Positions 1 through 4,466 of a DNA stretch of 9,167 nt are shown here, piece after piece. This DNA is from an uncultured Clostridia bacterium (GTDB lineage: Bacteria; Bacillota; Clostridia; TANB77; CAG-508): NCBI GenBank assembly GCA_934183325.1, contig CAKPSH010000030.1:1-9167 (forward strand), written 5' to 3'. The stretch's first letter is position 1, and the number at the start of each line of letters is the position of its first letter. The notes under the pieces were generated by a model. That model worked only from the letters and a program-made list of their open reading frames with translations. It ran no database searches and was not told where the DNA came from. The translations under genes were made by a program, and so were the position numbers.

Positions 1-33
1 AGCTATAAATTTTCCTATTTTAATCTGATTCAT
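1..33 (-). CDS. N-terminus of a probable XRE-family DNA-binding regulator (partial)
   Basis: Only the first 11 codons lie in the window and encode MNQIKIGKFIA. The start is well supported: a perfect AAGGAGG ribosome binding site (complement of 42-48) sits 8 nt before the ATG. The peptide resembles the first helix of XRE/Cro-C1 helix-turn-helix proteins in Firmicutes, which often begin MxxxxIGKFIAxxRK. That assignment rests on a short stretch and is an inference. The gene continues beyond position 1. The inverted repeat at 86-130, about 55 nt upstream of the start, would be in a natural place for an autoregulatory operator. Confidence 0.6.
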   Translation of the reverse strand, partial: MNQIKIGKFIA

Positions 34-85
34 ATCTTTTACCTCCTTCAATTTAAGTGTAAATTATTATCTAAAAAGTACACAT

Positions 86-130
86 ACTAATCGTTGGGAG
101 GGGTATTTTTCTTTATCAACGATTAGTTGA
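86..130. promoter_or_regulatory. Inverted repeat upstream of the regulator gene, possible operator pair
   Basis: ACTAATCGTTG at 86-96 and its exact complement CAACGATTAGT at 117-127 form an 11-bp inverted repeat with a 20-nt spacer, about 31 bp centre to centre (roughly three helical turns). The right arm also lies inside a shorter dyad, TCAAC-N5-GTTGA, at 116-130. This layout fits two binding sites for a dimeric repressor such as the adjacent putative XRE protein. Read as RNA it could instead be a hairpin whose loop holds CCCCTCC, complementary to the core of the AAGGAGG ribosome binding site. No T-run follows, so it is a poor terminator. Confidence 0.4.
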
Positions 131-172
131 ATTGTTATAATTTATGCAATAACTTGTAATTTGGATTTCTAA

Positions 173-352
173 TTAAATATATTTACTAGCTTCTTTAATA
201 CTTAATTGGTCCATTTTATCTTTGTACTTTTCAACAAACTCTTTAACCTATTTTGGATTTGTTTTAGAATAAATTTAAAATTTTTAATTATAAATCTGAA
301 GCAAATTCTATTTCATATAAAAACTTTGAACAAAATCATTTAGCTTTCCAAA
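173..352 (-). pseudogene. Decayed coding remnant, origin unknown
   Basis: Between the HAD gene and the partial regulator, the minus strand holds short coding-like stretches in different frames, separated by stops. One reads GKLNDFVQSFYMK and ends at a TAG at 308-310. Another reads EIEFASDL and ends at a TAA at 288-290. A third contains VKEFVEKYKDKMDQLSIKEA and ends at 173-175, with a TAG interrupting it a few codons before that segment. The runs of lysine, glutamate and hydrophobic residues look like former protein sequence broken by stops and frameshifts. No family could be named. AT-rich DNA makes false positives easy, so confidence is low. Confidence 0.3.
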
Positions 353-353
353 C

Positions 354-983
354 TTAAATTTCTCCTTGGATTAGATTAAATTCTTTTATTATTTTTAGTA
401 TACTATAATAATCATCTGGTTCAACTTTTTTTGAAATGATCCCCATTGAATTACCTGTTTTAATATTATTTTTGTTATCGTCTATAAAAATGCTTTCATT
501 TGGTATTAAGTTGTATCTTTCTAATAAAACATTATATATTGCTTTATATGGTTTTATCTTATGTTCTTGATAAGATAGTACATATCCATCTACCAAATCA
601 AATAAGCCACTCTTATTAACAAATTCAAATGTATATGGATTTATATTTGATAATAAATATATTTTATAATTATTATCCTTTAATTTTTGTATTAGATTTA
701 ATACTTTTGTATTTACTTGGGCAAAATCATTATAATTTTTCCAAAAGTCGGCTATTAATTTATCATTACAATGATTAGTTCTATCTTTTACAATTTCTAT
801 AGCATCTTCCCTTGACATATAACCTGTATCAATTAAAGCGTTTCCTAACCATTCTGGAGATTTTATTATGTTTTTTAAAATAAATTTTTGTTCTAGCTTA
901 TTACTCGTAAATTTTTGTAAAACTTCTTTAATATTAAAGTTTAAAATTACATTTCCTATATCAAATATTATATTTTTAATCAT
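354..983 (-). CDS. HAD-superfamily hydrolase, YihX/glucose-1-phosphatase-like (209 aa)
   Basis: This is probably a cytoplasmic phosphatase for a small phosphorylated metabolite. All four HAD motifs are visible: motif I FDIGNV with nucleophile Asp8, motif II LLSN with Ser112, motif III Lys144 in KIKP, and motif IV FIDDN with Asp168 and Asp169. The helical cap lies between motifs I and II at about residues 15-100, as in subfamily IA. Motif I has Gly where most HAD phosphatases have the second Asp (DxG rather than DxD). E. coli YihX, an alpha-D-glucose-1-phosphate phosphatase, also has FDLGNV, so this is a recognised variant. An upstream ATG at 1031 would add 16 residues, but AGGAGA sits 7 nt before the ATG at 983 and the HAD fold starts there, so 983 was chosen. 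The hydrolase gene 78 nt upstream is probably cotranscribed. The substrate is not determined. Confidence 0.88.
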   Translation of the reverse strand: MIKNIIFDIGNVILNFNIKEVLQKFTSNKLEQKFILKNIIKSPEWLGNALIDTGYMSREDAIEIVKDRTNHCNDKLIADFWKNYNDFAQVNTKVLNLIQKLKDNNYKIYLLSNINPYTFEFVNKSGLFDLVDGYVLSYQEHKIKPYKAIYNVLLERYNLIPNESIFIDDNKNNIKTGNSMGIISKKVEPDDYYSILKIIKEFNLIQGEI

Positions 984-1016
984 ACTCATTTCTCCTACAA
1001 TTTTTTCGTATTTATT

Positions 1017-1030
1017 TGCCAACCTTGGCA
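1017..1030. promoter_or_regulatory. 14-bp perfect dyad between the hydrolase and HAD genes
   Basis: TGCCAACCTTGGCA is a perfect palindrome with 6-bp arms around CC, in the gap between the isochorismatase-like gene and the HAD start. It is much richer in G and C than the DNA around it. A binding site for a dimeric regulator is possible. No -35/-10 pair was found next to it, so the function is unproven. Confidence 0.25.
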
Positions 1031-1061
1031 TGTAAATAATTTACCTCATATTAGGCAATAT

Positions 1062-1541
1062 TTATATAATAAATTTTTCGCCTATTGACCTTTTTAAAAT
1101 ATCAATTGCCTCGTTGTGATATTTTTCTCCGCCACTACTCATACAATAGTCTTGTAATATATAGGCTTTTATATTATTTTCAAATAAATCAAAAGCAGTT
1201 TTTAATATACAGCCATCAGTATCAAAACCACATAAATAAATCTCATCTATACTATTTTTAGAAATATATTCAATTAAATCTATATTTACTGCTGAATAAG
1301 TATATTTTTCAATTATTGTAAAGTTACCATCTATCATTAGTTTACAATCATCATCATTTATACATTTTTTATATCCTAGTAAATTATAAAAAGCACTTTT
1401 ATTATTATTTTTGAATATAGTAAATACTATATTGGAATAATCTTTTGTATTTAACTGTCCCTTTATTTTATTTACATATTCTTTTGTATAATTGTTTATA
1501 AATGCCTTTTGACAATCTATAATTAATAACATTTTTTTCAT
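1062..1541 (-). CDS. Isochorismatase-like cysteine hydrolase (159 aa)
   Basis: The protein belongs to the isochorismatase-fold hydrolases, which include nicotinamidases and various amidases. The Asp-Lys-Cys triad is visible: Asp9 in LLIIDCQKAF, Lys79 in IEKYTYSAV, and nucleophile Cys111 in CGFDTDGCILKTAFDL. That last segment also carries the TDGC stretch typical of the family's cis-peptide and catalytic loop. The length is slightly short for the family (about 160-210). A GTG at 1550 would add three residues, but AAGGGGTG lies 6 nt before the ATG at 1541 and overlaps that GTG, so 1541 is preferred. The metal-binding Asp and His set of nicotinamidases is not obvious, so the substrate is left open. 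It is probably transcribed with the HAD gene downstream, and the promoter at 1786-1814 could drive both. Confidence 0.87.
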   Translation of the reverse strand: MKKMLLIIDCQKAFINNYTKEYVNKIKGQLNTKDYSNIVFTIFKNNNKSAFYNLLGYKKCINDDDCKLMIDGNFTIIEKYTYSAVNIDLIEYISKNSIDEIYLCGFDTDGCILKTAFDLFENNIKAYILQDYCMSSGGEKYHNEAIDILKRSIGEKFII

Positions 1542-1590
1542 ACATATCACCCCTTAATATTTAAATAATTTATCAATCGCTAGATTGAAT

Positions 1591-1755
1591 TTAGTATATT
1601 ACTTTGATAGCCCAATATACAATGGATAAATATTCCCTATATTTTCTCTTATAAATCCTTGCTTTAGAAATATTGCTATTAAACATTCAATTTACACCAG
1701 TTAAATTTGACTCTTCATCTTTAATTCTATATAAATTTTCTATTTTTATTTTAAT
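1591..1755 (-). pseudogene. Small ORF with no start codon and an internal TGA
   Basis: A 55-codon frame is complete apart from two lesions. AAAGGAG (complement of 1764-1770) lies 8 nt before an ATT codon at 1753-1755, where an ATG would be expected. Codon 23 is TGA (1687-1689), followed directly by ATG in the same frame. The first part contains ENLYRIKDEESNLTGVN and the second contains KARIYKRKYREYLSIVYWAI, both protein-like. Single changes, ATG to ATT and TGG to TGA, would explain both lesions. The promoter upstream (1786-1814) looks intact. Alternatively, only the 31-codon second part, starting at the ATG at 1684-1686, is translated. No family was recognised. Confidence 0.4.
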
Positions 1756-1785
1756 AAGTATTTCTCCTTTATTTTACTAAAAATA

Positions 1786-1814
1786 ATTTTATCATAAATT
1801 CTTATCTTTAACAA
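1786..1814 (-). promoter_or_regulatory. Sigma-A promoter upstream of the broken ORF and hydrolase operon
   Basis: On the minus strand, TTGTTA (complement of 1809-1814) and TAAAAT (complement of 1786-1791) are separated by 17 nt, and a TGA just before the -10 gives an extended -10. It could transcribe the broken ORF and then the isochorismatase-like and HAD genes. It lies just left of the terminator hairpin that ends the island gene. Confidence 0.5.
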
Positions 1815-1824
1815 TGCCTTATAA

Positions 1825-1873
1825 AAAGCTGTGGACAGCAGAGAGTATTATTCTCTCTGTTGTCCACAGCTTT
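1825..1873 (-). terminator. Strong 21-bp terminator hairpin after the 76-aa island gene
   Basis: Arms at 1825-1845 and 1853-1873 pair over 21 positions with a single G-U wobble, around a 7-nt loop. On the minus strand the stem ends in a run of five T. It begins 26 nt beyond the stop of the gene at 1899-2129. On the plus strand it is followed only by TTTATT, so it mainly serves the minus strand. Confidence 0.85.
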
Positions 1874-1898
1874 ATTAAAATTCTAAGTATAATAATTA

Positions 1899-2129
1899 TT
1901 ATAACATTTTGAGTTTTTCTATGAATCTTTCTCTCTCTTCTGGTGTTAATGTTCTGTATTCAACATTGCTTCTAATCATTGGAAGAGCTGCGAAAGGACG
2001 TGCTGCATCGTATTTTTGTTCCAGGTAATCAAACGAAGGAAACGCTGATCTAATATTTCCATCTAGAATATAAATATACCAGCCGCGTTCAAAAAGATCA
2101 TCTAAAGAATCATCTAGTTGATATGACAT
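1899..2129 (-). CDS. Unrecognised 76-aa island protein
   Basis: No family was recognised. The protein begins MSYQLDDSLDDLFERGWYIY. It has an acidic N-terminal helix, an aromatic patch at residues 17-35, an alanine- and proline-rich middle (AARPFAALP), and a C-terminal helix introduced by TPEERERF. There is no signal peptide or membrane segment, so it should be cytosolic. An ATG at 2144 would add five residues, but GGAG overlaps that codon and lies 9 nt before the ATG at 2129, so 2129 is preferred. The gene has an exact consensus promoter at 2275-2303, a 10-codon leader ORF in its 5' region, and a strong terminator. Its GC content and codons differ from the flanking genes. Confidence 0.7.
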   Translation of the reverse strand: MSYQLDDSLDDLFERGWYIYILDGNIRSAFPSFDYLEQKYDAARPFAALPMIRSNVEYRTLTPEERERFIEKLKML

Positions 2130-2177
2130 TAAAATCATCTCCATTCAATTTTCAAAAGTCTTTCTACAATTTTAGCG

Positions 2178-2210
2178 CTAACTTCCATTATCACAGAAAA
2201 AGATATGCAT
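2178..2210 (-). CDS. Putative 10-aa leader peptide ORF
   Basis: Between the promoter and the 76-aa gene, AAGGAG (complement of 2217-2222) lies 6 nt before an ATG that opens the frame MHIFFCDNGS and then a TAG. The stop falls inside the 10-bp palindrome TTAGCGCTAA (2172-2181). The ribosome binding site is better than that of the main gene 48 nt further on. This arrangement resembles regulatory leader peptides, where ribosome passage or stalling controls the downstream gene. No run of a single amino acid suggests amino-acid attenuation. Confidence 0.4.
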   Translation of the reverse strand: MHIFFCDNGS

Positions 2211-2228
2211 AGTATTCTCCTTAGCAAG

Positions 2229-2261
2229 ACTATCTTTGTTTAATTCGCGATAGTTACGAAT
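2229..2261 (-). other. Possible H-type RNA pseudoknot before the leader ribosome binding site
   Basis: In the predicted 5' leader, ATTCG (complement of 2257-2261) can pair with CGAAT (complement of 2243-2247). ACTATC in its loop (complement of 2249-2254) can pair with GATAGT downstream (complement of 2229-2234). The connecting loops of 2, 1 and 8 nt suit an H-type pseudoknot. It ends 6 nt before AAGGAG. The sequence does not match the preQ1-I riboswitch consensus, and stems of 5 and 6 bp could arise by chance. Confidence 0.3.
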
Positions 2262-2274
2262 ATTTTATGCATTC

Positions 2275-2303
2275 ATTATAGTATATTGGGTTTGATATGT
2301 CAA
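2275..2303 (-). promoter_or_regulatory. Exact consensus sigma-A promoter for the 76-aa gene
   Basis: TTGACA (complement of 2298-2303) and TATAAT (complement of 2275-2280) are both perfect and separated by the optimal 17 nt. The -35 overlaps a small dyad, TTGA-TATG-TCAA (2292-2303). Transcription should start near 2268, giving a 5' leader of about 140 nt that contains the leader ORF. Confidence 0.85.
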
Positions 2304-2387
2304 CAAACACAAATAGCAACTGTTCATTATTGTATTTTTACCTTACTAGTATTTATAGCAATAAATTATTTTTCCAATTTCATATAA

Positions 2388-2426
2388 AAAACGTAGACAC
2401 ACACCTAAAGGTTGCATCTACGCTTT
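2388..2426 (-). terminator. Terminator hairpin after the 67-aa island gene
   Basis: On the minus strand, AAAGCGTAGA pairs with TCTACGTTTT (one wobble), the stem continues after an internal loop to a TTTA tetraloop, and it ends in TTTTTTAT. A second hairpin lies between it and the stop codon: TTGTAGG (2430-2436) with CCTACAA (2443-2449). Confidence 0.65.
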
Positions 2427-2459
2427 AATTTGTAGGCTACATCCTACAATTCCACTATG

Positions 2460-2663
2460 TCATTTCGTTTTTTCTACAAACCACTTGGCTGTATCAGGGA
2501 CATACAAAGTTCGAATGCCTCCATCTTCGCCGAAGCAATGGTCATAACGGTAGTTGCCAACTGGACGACTTGCGAGCTCAGCTTGCAAGCATCTGATTTC
2601 TGACTGTAAGTCTCTAATGTACTCTGCTTGATGTCTATAAACATCGCCCTTTGATGAAGACAT
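2460..2663 (-). CDS. Unrecognised 67-aa island protein with a coiled-coil N-half
   Basis: No family was recognised. Residues 8-32 (within VYRHQAEYIRDLQSEIRCLQ and the following residues) form a charged helix with hydrophobic positions spaced like heptads, so a short dimerising coiled coil is likely. A Gly/Tyr/His/Cys-containing segment follows (YRYDHCFGEDGG), and the protein ends TAKWFVEKTK. It has no membrane segment. The start is certain: AAAGGAGG lies 7 nt before the ATG. The stop is TGA, which shows TGA is read as stop here. It has its own exact consensus promoter and terminator. Its base composition is much less AT-rich than the flanking genes. A small regulator or adaptor is conceivable but not shown. 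Confidence 0.72.
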   Translation of the reverse strand: MSSSKGDVYRHQAEYIRDLQSEIRCLQAELASRPVGNYRYDHCFGEDGGIRTLYVPDTAKWFVEKTK

Positions 2664-2721
2664 ACCTTAGCCTCCTTTTAACGTTAGACATTATGTGTAT
2701 TGCGAACAAAAACTAAAATAT

Positions 2722-2750
2722 ATTATAGTGCAAAATTTAATTCATGTCAA
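2722..2750 (-). promoter_or_regulatory. Exact consensus sigma-A promoter for the 67-aa gene
   Basis: TTGACA (complement of 2745-2750) and TATAAT (complement of 2722-2727) are separated by exactly 17 nt. Transcription should start near 2715, about 50 nt before the ATG. It fires away from the promoter at 2832-2860, with about 80 nt between the two -35 boxes. Confidence 0.85.
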
Positions 2751-2831
2751 ACTTTTGTATTAGAAACATTATTAAATATTTAAATTAAACGCAAATTATT
2801 AATTTCAAATAGCGATTTTCCCAAGAATTAA

Positions 2832-2860
2832 TTGAATACTCGCTAAAATCATGCTATAAT
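2832..2860 (+). promoter_or_regulatory. Sigma-A promoter for the 121-aa gene
   Basis: TTGAAT at 2832-2837 and a perfect TATAAT at 2855-2860 are separated by 17 nt. The 5' leader is about 55 nt and contains a small AAATCA/TGATTT hairpin (2879-2892). It is divergent from the promoter at 2722-2750. Confidence 0.75.
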
Positions 2861-2920
2861 AAATTCATTGTTCGTTAGAAATCACTTGATTTATTCCGAA
2901 AATAAAATGGGGGTATCTTT

Positions 2921-3286
2921 ATGAAAATTTATAACCCTGCTTTTCGTAGAGTTTTACACAAAAGGCAAACACCTTCAGCATACGAAATAGAATTGCTGAA
3001 TTGCGTTGACGATTTAGAAAAATTAGCTTTCGGTGAAGGAAATTATACTAGCTTTCGCTTAAGACTTCGCACATATGCAGAAACAGAAGAAGGAGGATGT
3101 CGTTTAACAGAAAAAGAACGGTTGCGTCTACTTCACCACAGAATTTCCGAGTTAAAATCAATCTTAATCAAACAAGGTAAAGGCTTCGAAATAGAGAAAC
3201 TAGACAAAGCAAATACCGAAGCAAATATCCAGCATCATGCTGAGAGATGGATTGTCAAGAAAGAAGGAACAGAGAATAAAAAATAG
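2921..3286 (+). CDS. Unrecognised basic helical 121-aa island protein
   Basis: This is the only plus-strand gene in the window, and no family was recognised. The protein is highly charged and mostly helical: an Arg/Lys-rich start (FRRVLHKRQTP), a helix EIELLNCVDDLEKLAFGEG, a basic segment FRLRLRTYAE, and a second long helix TEKERLRLLHHRISELKSIL. The tail is lysine-rich. The basic character would suit nucleic-acid binding, but that is inference. There is no signal peptide or membrane span. A GGGGG tract 7 nt before the ATG serves as the ribosome binding site. It has its own promoter (2832-2860) and shares a probable two-way terminator with the convergent gene at 3396-3731. Its composition matches the other two island genes. 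Confidence 0.72.
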   Translation: MKIYNPAFRRVLHKRQTPSAYEIELLNCVDDLEKLAFGEGNYTSFRLRLRTYAETEEGGCRLTEKERLRLLHHRISELKSILIKQGKGFEIEKLDKANTEANIQHHAERWIVKKEGTENKK

Positions 3287-3313
3287 TGTTAAAATGTACT
3301 ATGTATAGTACAA

Positions 3314-3356
3314 AAAATCCGTGGGAATATGTCTTCAGACAATTCTCACGGATTTT
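3314..3356. terminator. Probable bidirectional terminator between convergent genes
   Basis: AAAATCCGTGGGAATATGTC pairs with GACAATTCTCACGGATTTT across a TTCA loop, with one wobble and one bulged A. It lies between the convergent genes ending at 3286 (plus) and 3396 (minus). The minus side ends in six T and the plus side in four. Confidence 0.75.
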
Positions 3357-3395
3357 ATAATTAAACTTATTAGATATCTTTGTTATTTTAATTTT

Positions 3396-3731
3396 TTATA
3401 ATATATAATTTTTATTACATGTATGGCATTGATAATGAAAATCTTCTCGAATCTCTAATTGTTCTGTACTTTCTTTGCCAATAATACTGCTTAAATCTTT
3501 TATACATCTATCATGATATATATAATATTTATCTTCTTTAATATTATAAACAACTCTTCCTCTTGGAAAATAATCAAAATCAACATGATACTTTTTATAA
3601 TAATATTTATCCCAAACTTCCATATGACTTTGAGGATAATTTATAAAATCACCATATTTTTCTCCATTTTCTTTTTTACAAGAATGAATTAAAAATTTTC
3701 CATTAACTACAAAGAATAAGCTAACATCCAT
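3396..3731 (-). CDS. Conserved-looking hypothetical protein with a C-terminal CHTC motif (111 aa)
   Basis: It resembles a small uncharacterised cytosolic protein seen in Clostridia and Bacilli, but no domain name can be given. Visible features are a hydrophobic strand start (MDVSLFFVVN), YGDFINYPQSHMEVWDKYY at about 26-44, the block DFDYFPRGRVVYN at about 51-63, YIYHDRCI at 70-77, and a tail HYQCHTCNK. Cys102 and Cys105, with His99 and His103 nearby, could bind a metal or form a redox pair. AAGGAG lies 8 nt before the ATG. A weak promoter, TAGACT-18 nt-TATATT with an extended TGn, overlaps the end of the GNAT gene upstream. The DNA has the high AT content of the genome backbone. Confidence 0.75.
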   Translation of the reverse strand: MDVSLFFVVNGKFLIHSCKKENGEKYGDFINYPQSHMEVWDKYYYKKYHVDFDYFPRGRVVYNIKEDKYYIYHDRCIKDLSSIIGKESTEQLEIREDFHYQCHTCNKNYIL

Positions 3732-3819
3732 GTTTTTTTCTCCTTATATCAATTTTTATAGCTTAAAGTCCCATTTATTTTATAAATTTTTTAATATAAC
3801 AGCTAAAATCTATAAAAGT

Positions 3820-4326
3820 CTATCTTATTTTTATTCTTGTTAAATATTCTTTTTCTGTTTCTTTTACTATATAAGCTCTGTTATTTTGTTGTACTTTTAA
3901 AGAAATTGGATTATCTTTATAGACAGATAAATAGATTTCATCTTCAGGAATTATCTCTTTGCATTTATCAATAGCTAGTTTCAATCCCTTAGTTGCATAT
4001 CCCTTTCTTCTAAAATCGGAAAGAATACTATAACCAATATGTCCGGGTCCATTTGCCAAGAATTCATTTAAGTAATGTCTTATTTTAAATAATCCTACAA
4101 TTCTATTATCATTCCACAAAAAATAATAAGTGCATGGAACATATCCATTTGGAAGTTGTATTCCCTTTGAATGATTTATCAATTCAGGTATTACTTGTTC
4201 TTTAAATTCTTCTTCCGTCTTATCATAATATTTGTTTTCAAAGCCATTTTCATTTCTTGATATTTTCTTTATTGCCTCATATTCTTCTTTCCAATCTTCT
4301 AAATTTGCCTCTTTTAAATATAACAT
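3820..4326 (-). CDS. GNAT-family N-acetyltransferase (168 aa)
   Basis: This probably transfers an acetyl group from acetyl-CoA to an amine, and the substrate is unknown. The acetyl-CoA-binding motif A is clear at residues 95-115: GHIGYSILSDFRRKGYATKG, with Arg106, Arg107, Gly109 and Ala111 forming the pyrophosphate loop. Preceding strands include IVGLFKIRHYLNE, and the later segment IYLSVYKDNPISLKVQQNN is the usual fourth strand and Asn-containing helix. The layout and length match the COG3981-type predicted acetyltransferases of Firmicutes. AGAGG lies a few nt before the ATG. The gene stands between the ATPase terminator upstream (4426-4451) and the hypothetical gene 88 nt downstream. Confidence 0.87.
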   Translation of the reverse strand: MLYLKEANLEDWKEEYEAIKKISRNENGFENKYYDKTEEEFKEQVIPELINHSKGIQLPNGYVPCTYYFLWNDNRIVGLFKIRHYLNEFLANGPGHIGYSILSDFRRKGYATKGLKLAIDKCKEIIPEDEIYLSVYKDNPISLKVQQNNRAYIVKETEKEYLTRIKIR

Positions 4327-4425
4327 AATTTTCCTCTATTAATTATTTTTCTAGATTTCTATATTTTATTTTCTTGTTTATCATATACTTCATAAAGTAT
4401 AATTCACTGCTAAAATTATATAAAA

Positions 4426-4451
4426 AGAACTACTATTTTTCAAGTAGTTCT
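4426..4451 (-). terminator. Terminator after the P-type ATPase gene
   Basis: AGAACTACT (4426-4434) and AGTAGTTCT (4443-4451) form a perfect 9-bp stem with an 8-nt loop. On the minus strand it is followed by five T, starting 16 nt after the ATPase stop codon. Confidence 0.85.
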
Positions 4452-4466
4452 CTAAAACTGAGATGA

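Larger units (their letters stand above)
1820..3360. other. Island of foreign composition holding three orphan small genes
   Basis: The coding parts here are far less AT-rich than the flanks: about 47% GC by hand count at 2461-2580, against about 23% at 481-600. Codon choice differs too, with GCG, CGA, CGG, GGC and CTG codons that the flanking genes rarely use. Each of the three genes stands alone with its own strong promoter and terminator hairpin, and they are not arranged as an operon. This points to horizontal acquisition. No integrase, transposase, terminal inverted repeat or clear flanking direct repeat was found, so the boundaries are approximate and come from the outer hairpins. Confidence 0.55.

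Noticed and set aside
112..141. Plus-strand promoter-like TTATCA and TGTTATAAT
   Set aside because: No plus-strand gene follows for more than 2.5 kb, and the -35 match is weak.
1687..1689. TGA read as tryptophan (alternative genetic code)
   Set aside because: TGA ends the gene at 2460-2663, all the longer genes use TGG for Trp and contain no internal TGA, and the frame in question also lacks an ATG start.
1888..1903. 16-bp palindrome TATAATAATTATTATA at the stop of the 76-aa gene
   Set aside because: It is low-complexity AT sequence and overlaps the stop codon. The strong hairpin next to it already explains termination.
2660..2700. Integron attC-like GTCTAAC/GTTAGAC core near the 67-aa gene
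   Set aside because: Only one core-like box is present, with no partner box at a suitable distance. The hairpins at the gene ends are ordinary terminators.
2772..2805. AT-only palindromes TTAAATATTTAA and AAATTATTAATTT between the divergent promoters
   Set aside because: Such palindromes are expected by chance in DNA this AT-rich. They are not repeated at the other island promoters.
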